Below are positions 9,344 through 17,912 of a stretch of 64,000 bases of DNA, in pieces. Source of the stretch: Setomelanomma holmii (lineage: Eukaryota > Ascomycota > Dothideomycetes > Pleosporales > Phaeosphaeriaceae); the NCBI GenBank assembly GCA_010015745.1, contig ML978186.1:186001-250000 (forward strand), read 5' to 3'. The position numbers and the translations under genes were made by a program. The notes beneath the pieces are model-generated. The model made no database searches. It was not told the DNA's origin and worked only from the letters and a program-made list of their open reading frames with translations. Each line of letters opens with the position of its first letter. Position 1 is the stretch's first letter.

Positions 9344-11131
9344 ATGGCACCACATCAGCCTTCTTAAGCCTCTCAGAAAGAAGACAGATACTGTCTTGCT
9401 ACTCAAGCTCTTCAATTAAAGCAGCTACAAGGCCAGTGCCAAGCTTCAAGCCTCTACAATGTCCCACGTACAACGCTTCAACGCCGCCTCAAAGGTGTAT
9501 GCTCTAAACACAAGACAAGACAACCTAATCGAAAGCTCTCTTCTGTCAAAGAACAGTCTCTTGTTTAGTGGATCTTAGGCCTTGATTGACAAGGCTTTCC
9601 CCCCCCAGATTATTGATGTACAACAAATGGCAGACGTTCTGCTTACAAACCGTGGCCAAAATCACCTCCACAACGTGTAGGCAAGAACTGGGTGTCACGC
9701 TTTATTAGTGGCCAGTCAGAGCTCCAGACAAAGTGGAATAGGAAATTTCACTCTTAGAGGGCAAGATGTGAAGATCCTGTCCAGATTAACGCGTGGTTTA
9801 AGCGCATAGAGGAGACGCGCCAGACATACAGGATACTTAATAAGGATGTGTACAACTTTGACAAGACTGGCTTCATGATGGGAGTTGCTGCAACGTCAAA
9901 GTTTGTCACTAGCTCTGACATGATAGGTCGAGCTACTGTTGTTCAGCCAGGCAATCGCAACTGGGTTACGACAATCAAGTGTATTGTTGGATGTGGGAGC
10001 ACAAGGCAGGTATGAATGAGGCAGAAGGTTGTTGTATTGAGAGAGCTACTGCAAGCGATTATATACACAACCAGATGAGTAAGCAGGTGACTAACAGAGT
10101 CACGTGAGATGCAGTTCACAGTGTACTGTGTGAACTGAGGTGCCAGGCTGACATGTATCAACGCGTCTGGCTGGTGTCTTCCACCCTTTGTGATCCTGTC
10201 TGGGAAGCTTCACCAGGCTAGCTGGTACCAGGATCTCCTCGCTGACTCAGCTATCGCTGTCAGCGACAATGGCTGGACAACTGATGAGATTGGTGTTGAC
10301 TGGATCATGCACTTCAACAGACATACAGAGTTGCGTACAACAGGAGCCTACAGACTACTTATCCTTGACGGCCACAGCAGCCATGCTACACCAGAGTTTG
10401 ACCAGTACTGTAGTGAGAAAAAGATCGTCACGCTCCGTATGCCACCTAACACGTCACACCTGCTCCAGCCACTTGACGTTGGCTGCTTCTCCCCTCTCAA
10501 GACAGCGTACGGACAGCAGGTGTCTGAGCTTGCCCGCCAAGGAGTCTTCCATGTAGACAAGGAAGAATTTCTCTACATCTACCCACGTATACGCACGTCA
10601 GTTCTCTCAGAGCAGAACATCTGGAGTGGTTTTCGAGCGACAGGGCTTATCCCATCCAGTCCAGAACGTGTCCTATCGTGCCTTACTGTCGTCAGAACGC
10701 CGTCTCCACCCAGGACTGCAGCTAATGAAGCAGCATGGGCAGCAGAGACGCCATGGACATCAACTCAGCTTGAGCAGCAGGCTCGTCTTGTACGAGATCT
10801 ACTTAAGCAACAATCTCAGAGCCCTACAAGTCTAGCAATCGCCCAGCTTGTCAAAGGTTGTCAGCTTGCCATGAACTCAGCAACGATCTTAGCTGAGGAG
10901 AACTCGAAGCTACGCGCTGCCAACCACCGCCAGCAACGTAAGCGTCAACAGCGGAGACAGTGTATAGCTCGTGGAGGAGTGCTGCAGGCTCACAAAGGTT
11001 GTGCGCTAGTCCTAGAGGCTCAGATAGGTGCCCATGGTGGTGACCAGATCCAGGCACAAACAAGAGCACTACCAACGTGCAGCAACTGCCATGTAGAGGG
11101 ACACACTAGAACTCAATGTAGATCCATCTAG
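9344..11131 (+). pseudogene. Pogo-type transposase, broken by stops, a frameshift and a solo LTR
   Basis: From ATG 9344 the frame shows a psq-type HTH (NVPRTTLQRRLKG) and a Tc5/CENP-B-type HTH (QGFPPQIIDVQQMADVLL). The catalytic core has NFDKTGF, then LLILDGHSSH, then LLQPLDVGCFSPLK: the DDE_1 triad as three Asp. In-frame stops are TAA or TAG where CAA or CAG is expected (for example within APHQPS*AS and SLV*WILGLD*). A one-base shift occurs near 9650-9665, and an LTR interrupts the gene at 9985-10153. The part from 10190 to the stop at 11129-11131 is uninterrupted (313 codons). The C-terminus ends with a CX2CX4HX4C knuckle (CSNCHVEGHTRTQC). Function known for the family: cut-and-paste transposition; this copy cannot make the full protein. 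Confidence 0.85.
9985..10153. repeat. Solo LTR (169 bp) inserted in the pogo transposase, with 5-bp target duplication
   Basis: The insert begins TGTTGG and ends GGCTGACA, giving TG..CA ends. It is flanked by the direct repeat TGTAT at 9980-9984 and 10154-10158. Omitting the insert and one TGTAT copy puts the two sides of the transposase in the same frame (..TTIKC-INASGW..). That is decisive for a secondary insertion followed by LTR-LTR recombination. It contains a 24-bp near-palindrome (AGTTCACA...TGTGAACT) near 10112-10136. It does not resemble the copia LTR at 4128-4254. Confidence 0.85.
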
Positions 11132-11196
11132 TCTAGCCTCTCTCAGAATTTCAGGTAATTTGAACATGTGGTTGTGGGGCAATTGTACGTTCAAGA

Positions 11197-11242
11197 GAGC
11201 GCGTTTTGGTGGGGTGGGCCACTTGCTGGTGGAACACGTTAG
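11197..11242 (-). repeat. Right terminal inverted repeat of the pogo element
   Basis: This is the inverted copy of 9276-9321, with one mismatch over 46 bases. It lies about 65 bp beyond the transposase stop codon, as expected for a compact pogo element. Confidence 0.9.
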
Positions 11243-11409
11243 AGTGCCCGTGCGCTACGCGAGCCATTACAGTACACGAGCCACCCCATCTAAAATCAGT
11301 GCGCGCAAAAATGAAGCTGTAGAGCCACATATAAATTGTATTATCATGAGTTTTCTAACGTAGTACTATATAGAGCCTTGCGCGTCTTTTGTACTATTTG
11401 AACTTTTGT

Positions 11410-11755
11410 AGTACCTTGATTTGGCGGCCGTGCGTGGTGGTTTTGGGTGGAAGAGGCGGCGGCGGAGGTGCAGCATCAACACCACTTTCAGCACCCACAA
11501 CACGACGCTTCTTTGTAGATTTTGGAACAGCGCTTCGTGAGACTTTTCGCTTAGCCTTGTTTAGTGCATTGCGAGATTTTTGTGAGGTTGCAGCCTTGCG
11601 TTACTGCTTTTTGAGCCCGCGCGTGGCTGCCAGTTCTGCAGCCCTTGCCTTACGCTCCTCCGCTGCGCGCTCCCTCGCGATTACCGTGTCAATCGCCGAT
11701 ACGACCCGCTCGGTGATCCGACCCACCCCATCACTATTTGCAAAGGGCCTTTAGG
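11410..11755 (-). pseudogene. Possible C-terminal relic of a second pogo-type transposase
   Basis: On the minus strand a Lys/Arg- and Ala-rich segment (RAAELAATRGLKK, then KKRRVVGAESG) is followed by PPPPPLPPKTTTHGRQIK. This resembles the charged tail of fungal DDE_1 transposases, which often ends in a basic G-R-x-I/x-K motif. One in-frame TAA interrupts it. No catalytic part is present. It sits between the pogo element and the hAT transposase relic and replaces the expected hAT N-terminal region. Assignment is tentative. Confidence 0.35.
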
Positions 11756-11808
11756 CGTACTTATGGCTGTCATCAACTACATCAAGATACCGCAACAATA
11801 CGCGCAAT

Positions 11809-12910
11809 TTGCCCACTTCTAACGCCTTGCCTATTGCGACCTGCCTGCTGACGCGTCTAAACACGGCTGCAAGATCCTCCAACCTGTCAAACCAAACGCC
11901 ACCTGCTGGAACTCATACTACAAGTGCTTTAAGCGCGCAGTTGAGCTGCAACCTGCCGTCAACGCGTACGCCAACAGTCACATACAACGGGTGCGAGATG
12001 AGGACACATATGCTCGATCTCGTGGTAATAATCTGCCTGATGCGCAGCCTTAGATGCGATCAGAGGGCCTTACAGCTGCAGATTGGCAGGTGATAACAGA
12101 GTACATAGAGGTGTTGAAGCCGCTTAAAGATGCAACAAGCCGCCTTGAAGGCCGCGGCAGCAGTGGCAACTTTGGCGCTCTTTTTGAGATTATTCTAGTC
12201 TTTAAATGGCTCCTCAACTTCTATGAGGACTGAGTACAAGCATACAGCAACATTGATTACAACACGCATGATGAGGCGCCTAAAGACCACCTTTACATCA
12301 ACCTGCAAGCTGGGTGGGCAAAGGGCAAAAACTATTACAGCAAATTGGACCTCTCACCTGCGTACTATGCTGCTACACTCCTCCACCCATACTACAAAAC
12401 GTGGTGCAACATTGCCTGGGCTGACAAGCCTAGCTAGCTTGAGACAAACAACGCTGTCTTTCAAGCCCTGTAGGCAGAATACAAGGCTGTGCCGCGCCTA
12501 TTAAAGCGCCCTCGGGTTGCCTCTAACAGCCTTGACGACGCAATCGACAGCCTCATCAACCTAAGCGCTAGTGACGTTGAGGAAGACGAGTTTGAAAAGT
12601 GGAAACGCTGCGAGCCACAGGCGCCAAAGGGCACTAATCCAATCCAGTACTGGGCATCTATACACGATCAATATCCTAACCTTAGCAGGCTTGCACTTGA
12701 TGTCCTCTCTATCCCAGCCTCAAGCTGTGAGTGTGAGCGCATGTTTAGCGAGCTTGGCGACCTTTTAGAGCCTTGCTGACGCAAGATCTCAACCTAGCTC
12801 CTAGCAGCTATACAGTGCGTACGATGATGGAGAGCAGCAGGCTTTAGCAGTGAGCAAAGCGCGCTAGAGGTAGCAATTACAGACAATGAGCTAGAGGCGC
12901 TGTATGTGTA
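11809..12910 (+). pseudogene. hAT transposase relic (C-terminal two thirds)
   Basis: Reading across several stops gives a continuous hAT-like protein: TCWNSYYKCFKRAVELQPAV, then ADWQVITEYIEVLKPLKDAT, then AATLLHPYYKTWCNIAWA, then YWASIHDQYPNLSRLALDVL and SSCECERMFSELGDLLEP. The last block is the hAT dimerisation domain. Stops are TAG, TGA or TAA at places where CAG, CGA, TGG or CAA would fit, a RIP-like pattern, including one inside the usual LEPRR motif (LEPC*). No start codon or BED zinc finger is visible. A homologous fragment lies inverted at 1970-2217. Confidence 0.8.
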
Positions 12911-13139
12911 AGCAGTTGGGAGTAGGAGATATAGTGGATGTAAGGGTGTATTGTGTGGTGTAGTTGTTGTGTTAAGTGTTGTGTTAAGTGTTGTGGACTG
13001 AGATGTCCGTAGCCTAAGCTTATATACATGAAGTGGTGGGCTGATTGGCTGGTGGATGATCCACGTGACCATGCAAGGTGCCCTGGGCTTACAGTATGAC
13101 TTAGGCAGTTGGGGTAGCGAGCCTCAACACCAAGAGTAA

Positions 13140-13292
13140 TTACTGTATTTAGTAACAAGCCTAACAAGCCAACCAAGCTTCCAATCCAAGCCGCTCAAAA
13201 TCTGCTTACTAAACAAGCCAATCCAAGCCATGATCCGCAAATTACCAAGCCAAGCCAAGCCGGAGGCTCTGGCTTGTTTGGCTTGCTTGTTG
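13140..13292. repeat. CAAGCC/GGCTTG-rich subterminal region of the hAT element
   Basis: About ten copies of CAAGCC or its complement are packed into 150 bp, directly before the proposed right terminus. The same motif clusters at 1795-1935 beside the other copy of this hAT family. Clustered short motifs near hAT ends are known transposase-binding sites; that role is inferred here. Confidence 0.6.
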
Positions 13293-13896
13293 ACAACTCT
13301 GCTGACTATATGGTTAAGGTTACATTCGATTCAACATCTGACGTGCCAAGACAGGAAGATGGAACGTGCTTGGCAACACAGTTGGCGAGGGCGATCGAGC
13401 GGTGTAAGAACTCGGAATTTCATGAGATGTGTACGGACAAGGCATTCGCTAGAGCTCATGGAGTTCGGAGACTGTTTTCGAAGCAGCTCTGCGGCACAGA
13501 TGGTTCGTCTTCGTAATCTAAAAGAGCGATCTTATATGGACTCGTGATAGCATGAACCCATCTGAAAGCCCTGGATATGTCCCTATCATCCTGAGCTGCT
13601 TTCTGTCCTGTCAGCTGTGACTCTATATGGCCATCGCATACCTGTGTATAGACCTGAAGAGACCATGCCGGCTTTCAGAGTGTGCAGCGAGCAGTCACAA
13701 CCCGTTCATGTGATCATGAAGTGAAGGAGGACCGCCACGACCTCGTACTTGGCGCGGCTCGCTTACTCCCATCATAACAAATTCTACTTCGCCTATGTGC
13801 CAGCACACACCTGCGACACGACCAATTGCGGTGCGATATAGCAACATACTCTCGTCGATGACCTCTGCCTGCCATTGCGCAACAATACTCCAAGCA
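13293..13896. other. Gap between the hAT element and the first F-box pseudogene
   Basis: A frame open from inside the hAT end to TAA 13514-13516 reads NSADYMVKVTFDSTSDVPRQ and onward for about 75 residues after the terminus. It could be the 3' tail of a gene cut by the hAT, but I recognise no family. The rest, 13517-13896, is probable upstream sequence of the F-box gene. Confidence 0.35.
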
Positions 13897-15159
13897 ATGG
13901 CTCGATTCGACAGCCTCCCAGATGGGCTCTTGCTTGATATCGCGGCGCGCACTGACGTCACTGGAATCCTCGGTCTCTGCCTCACAAGCCATCGCATGCG
14001 CTCAGTCAGCCAAGAATCGCCGTCGAAGATTGCTCCAGTGCCGCTACTCAACGTCTAGAAGCTTGTTAATGCGCTGCGTACTCGTCCGGACTTCGCCAAT
14101 GGCCTCGATTGTCTCGAGATTGGTGGACTGACAAAGGAAACGTGCGAGAAGTTGGTAGCTGTCAAGGTCGAATTTGAGAAAAGTGTGTCCGGCCCGGCGT
14201 GGAATGCCTGGTACGACCTTCCGCGCGCTACGTACCCTGGAGCGGCAGACTTGGCCACAGTGGCGTCGATGAAAACCCTATCCGGCTTTATCTTTGCTGG
14301 CATAGCTGTCGCTATTGCTTGCGCCAAGTCGCTCAAGTCGCTGAAATTGAAGGTCAATGCAATTGATTACACGAAACTCGGTTTCGTGCTTAGAAGCGAT
14401 GATCGAGGCGATCGATGGACCGTGCCTGGCATAACTGGATACCGGAGTGAAGTTCGATTTCTCCTTCAGTCCCGCCTGGAGAGTATGAATATCATGCAAG
14501 ACGACGGAGTCTTGCGGCACGACGGTGGCTGCGATTGCTGCTGTACCATCCCGACCATGTACAACCAGCTCGGCAGCTTCATTCATCTGAAACGTCTGGT
14601 CATGCCTTTCGCGTGTTTAGAGATTGAGACTAGGTAGGCCGGCCGCTCGATTGCAACTTCGATCCCCTTTCCAACGTGGGCACCGAGTGGTCTTCTGCCC
14701 AATTCACTGCGATCTGTTTGCTTCACTTGGAGCTATGATTGCAAGGCTAGCGAGTTCAAGTGGCTCGACGAGCTTGTGACTTCGTTCCAGACTCTTCTGG
14801 ACATTGAACTGCGCTTCAAGACCAATCTCCTCTCCACCGCCTGGACCATCTGTACGCATTTCGTTGGCGAACGAGAGACTATTACTGTGGTACGGCGGTG
14901 GAAGCAGCAGTCGAACACGCGCATCACAACAGTCTTTGGCAATGCGAAATTCAATGACTGTGTTGCCAACATTGAGCGAAAAGCTCCGAAATCGTATGAC
15001 ACCGGAGATCTCGATCGTGCACTCGAGCGCTGTCTTGCGACCACCCACGAACTGCTTACCAAGGAGATGGAACTCATGGATGCGCTGGGCTATGAGCCTC
15101 CGTCGATATTTCATGATCCTACTCGAGAAGTCGTAGATAGCGCCACCTCGAGCTCCTGA
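13897..15159 (+). pseudogene. F-box protein pseudogene 1 (two in-frame stops)
   Basis: From ATG 13897 the frame begins MARFDSLPDGLLLDIAARTD, an F-box start, followed by LCLTSHRMRSV. It hits TAG at 14056-14058 and again at 14635-14637, but the same frame stays protein-like on both sides (NALRTRPDFANGLDCLEIGG, later FKWLDELVTSFQTLLDIELR and LTKEMELMDALGYEPPSIF) up to TGA 15157-15159. Without the stops it would be a 420-residue single-exon F-box protein. Both stops are one C-to-T change from CAG. Known role of intact relatives: substrate receptors of SCF ubiquitin ligases, with the F-box binding Skp1. Introns spanning the stops are not supported by splice sites that I can see. Confidence 0.75.
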
Positions 15160-16141
15160 GTCGATAAGGATCAATGGTCGTCGTATGGACGGCGGGTATT
15201 TTGTCGTGATTGAGAATAGTCAAAAACAGCGCAGCCCAGCGCGCAGGCGAGCTGGCAGGTCGTGTGGGATATCGCCAGGGCAGTGAGAGGTTCGATCTGA
15301 AACACGACTGGATAAGGATAATGAAAGTAGGTATTTGAAAAAACAGTTGTAAACAATGAAGCCATGCTTGGGGATCGATGAAGCGGTTTAGTTGTGAAGT
15401 GTGTTCGTACGCCGCTGCTTGACTTCCGCTTCAGCCCTTCCCCACCAGAACTCCGACCAGCCGTTAACGTCACCCACCTTTGCCCTCCTTCACGACACCC
15501 AAACTCTCACCTCTTTATCCGACGCCCAAAGTCTAGACCACCTGCACCCCTACCCCCAAAATACTCCACGAAACCACGTCAGGGTCCAAACGCCGCCCGT
15601 GTCGCGAGTGTCAAGCCTCTACATGACATCATGCCGCGCCGCGGTTCGCAGGGCTGTGCTTCAGCTGAGGCGCAACAACAGCGCCTCCATCGCAATCCGA
15701 CAATGCGATACAGGGATGCGCGGCGTCATAGATGATCCGGCCGCGTGCTGTGGTCTAGAACGTTATTTCGAGATGTCGAAGATGACGTCGAGGCGTTCGA
15801 GATGCACTTGATGCTGGTGTTGCGCTGTGTTGTGCGCATAAGGCAGCGGTTTTGCGGTGTATGCTTGGAGGTCAGACGCGCTTTGTGGACGTTGTGGGAT
15901 CACGATCTGGGGGTCTGGACTTATGGATGCGATGATGGAGGTGAGTGTATGTGCTATGCAGGGTTGAAGCTGCGAGAAGGTAGGTTGTATAAGAGTAGAT
16001 TGGTTCCTTCTATTGTGTGAAGGCATCAAAGTGACTACATCAACAACTACAACACACTACCAAGAACAACAGCTACGGAACGTTACAATAGTCCTACTCA
16101 AACCGAAACGTACGACCTAACATTACCGCAACGACCATCCA
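15160..16141. other. About 1 kb without a recognisable gene
   Basis: Overlapping frames of 90-136 codons occur on both strands at 15394-16029, but they have no motif and are rich in Pro, Arg and His as expected of chance frames in C-rich DNA. Nothing else is seen. Confidence 0.4.
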
Positions 16142-16669
16142 ATGCAAGTACTCATGCCATCAACAACCACAAGCCTGAGTATCAACAACATACCAACACC
16201 CAACATCTCCATAAACGCAAATCTCAAGATCACAATGACGCTCAACACCGAAGCAAAATCAAAGAGACGCACGAAACACCGTCCAGTCGAGCGTCCAGAT
16301 GGAGTGATTGTTCTTCAACGACCATATCAACCAACAGCGTCTTCGTCTTCACCTCAGCAACCTCCAAAATTCGAAGCACATGTACCCACATTTGTCGTAC
16401 CTACAAAAATCAAATGCCCAACCAGAAAGAAGAATGCTCAAAGAGTCGGAGAGAATTTAACGAGCATTGGTGCTCAGTTCGAGCAAGGAAGGGACGGGTA
16501 CAACGACGTTGTCGACTGCGGACGAGGAGGATACAACGACGTTCAGAACAATCGACAAGACCTGTCGGCCTTTTTGAAGGAGATCTTGATGTCTCATGGG
16601 TTGCCGCCAATGCAACGTTTTCTCAGCGAGGCGGGACCGCGGGGTGCTTTCGAGATGCATGACATTTGA
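16142..16669 (+). CDS. Hypothetical basic protein, 175 residues
   Basis: The frame starts at ATG 16142 (or an internal Met near residue 31) and ends at TGA 16667-16669. After a Ser/Thr/Asn-rich start comes a basic segment (EAKSKRRTKHRPVERPDGVI), a Ser/Pro/Gln stretch, and a small internal duplication around GYNDV (twice within 15 residues). The end, DLSAFLKEILMSHGLPPMQR, looks helical. I do not recognise a family. In favour of reality are length, an amphipathic end and absence of nearby damage; against it are opposing frames of up to 67 codons and no known homologue. Confidence 0.35.
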   Translation: MQVLMPSTTTSLSINNIPTPNISINANLKITMTLNTEAKSKRRTKHRPVERPDGVIVLQRPYQPTASSSSPQQPPKFEAHVPTFVVPTKIKCPTRKKNAQRVGENLTSIGAQFEQGRDGYNDVVDCGRGGYNDVQNNRQDLSAFLKEILMSHGLPPMQRFLSEAGPRGAFEMHDI

Positions 16670-17912
16670 GCGAGATGTTCTGCAAATGGCTTGCTTGAGC
16701 TGGACTCAACTATCATAATGTACCCTAATACCCTCAATTCTATTCAGCGAACTAAAGCTCCGTGCACGTGCATTTCAGATGATCGATCAGAAAACTATTT
16801 GATACATCTCTTCGTTTCCGGTTGGACACAGCTGGAGGCTCTCGCACAGGCCAAGCAGGCTGGCAGCAAATTCACGACGTAGTGAAGGCCTCCTAGCATC
16901 TGCATTCTGTCCAATCAACCTCATGAACGTTGACGGATACTTTCGCGCAACTCATACCCATATACGTTAGGTTGACGGTATTGTGCCCCATCGACGCCAA
17001 ACATGCGTGGGAGAGACAAAAGAGTCTGGTGCACTTGACGGCAGACGGCACATTGCGCCGGGTAATGTGAAAGGTATGCTACACAACGCTTCATGACAGC
17101 CTACGCGAGATGAGCTAGAGGAAGAAGCATGTGCCGGCTCCTTTGCCCACGGCTGCTCTACGCGCGCAGTAAGCACTACTTTCTTCGTGTCTTGCTGTGA
17201 AGTGGGTCACTGCTGTCCCCATGTCTTCGCGTTATCTGCGCCCACCAACCGACTTTTGGCAAAAAGTGGTATTGATGCCCCGGAGACGTGTGTTGCCGGA
17301 AGGATGATCATCGACAGGTGGCCTAAGCGACCCCTTCGCTTCGAGTTGAGTTGTCTTGGAAATTGCCTGCAGGGCAAGTTTTGCCGACATGCTCATAGCA
17401 ATGCACACATCGAGAAGGTGAGACAAACACCAACAGGTCAAGTGAGTAGTGCTGGAATGCCTGAAACATGTTTCGTGGCGCACAATGACACCAAAAACAA
17501 CCTATAGGTGCTGGTGCTGGTGCAGTTAGATTGGAGGAGGCTCTTGGTTCGGCGATCTAGCAACCGAAACTAAACGATGACGGCGTTTGACACTCGGAAA
17601 CACCGCTCTCCGCAACACACATCGTCGCCTGTCAGCAACGGCAAACGTATCGACGGCCAATGAAGTGCATGCTTCCCGCGAACCCAGACAGGGACGTTTA
17701 TTAGATCCGCGGGTCGACATGCATCCGCACTTCGTCTCGAGTAGCGCGGGTTGGTGTCCGCTTTATATTACACCAACGCACCTGCCTCCTTGATCGCAGC
17801 TAACGATCGCTCTTTCCCAGACTGACTGGCCATCATTGCAGCAGAGGCAGGAACAACTCACGTGCCTAAGCCAACCTCTTACTACCCCTCGAAAGGGGAC
17901 GACGACAGCAAC
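16670..17912. other. Upstream region of the P450 gene
   Basis: No convincing coding frame. A TATA-like stretch, TTTATATTA at about 17762-17770, lies about 145 bp upstream of the P450 ATG and is a possible core promoter. CT-rich tracts follow (TCGCTCTTTCCCAG near 17808), a common feature before fungal start codons. Confidence 0.35.

Larger units (their letters stand above)
9276..11242 (+). mobile_element. Pogo-family (Tc1/mariner superfamily) DNA transposon, about 1.97 kb, inactivated
   Basis: The element is bounded by 46-bp inverted repeats (9276-9321 and 11197-11242) that match at all but one position. TA dinucleotides near each outer edge (9277-9278 and 11240-11241) fit the usual TA target site, which would put the element proper at about 9279-11239. 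It contains one transposase gene on the plus strand with HTH, CENP-B-type HTH and DDD catalytic regions, and a 169-bp solo LTR inserted in the coding region. It lies within a decayed hAT, so it arrived later than that element. Confidence 0.85.
9060..13292 (+). mobile_element. Decayed hAT element carrying a nested pogo element
   Basis: The right end, GGCTTGTTTGGCTTGCTTGTTG at about 13271-13292, is an imperfect inverted match to the left end CAACAAGCAAGTCAATCAAG at 9060, suggesting one element interrupted by the pogo insertion at 9276-11242. The hAT transposase relic lies at 11809-12910 on the plus strand. An N-terminal BED region was not found. The 8 bases flanking each proposed end (acagtccg and acaactct) are not a convincing target duplication, so the outer limits are tentative. 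The content, hAT transposase in the right half, is secure. Confidence 0.55.

Noticed and set aside
10190..11131. Intact 313-codon transposase gene
   Set aside because: It is only the C-terminal part of a pogo transposase; the first catalytic Asp and the HTH domains lie upstream of the LTR insertion.
17862..17912. GTG start for the P450
   Set aside because: Nuclear fungal genes start at ATG; ATG 17913 directly precedes the membrane anchor.
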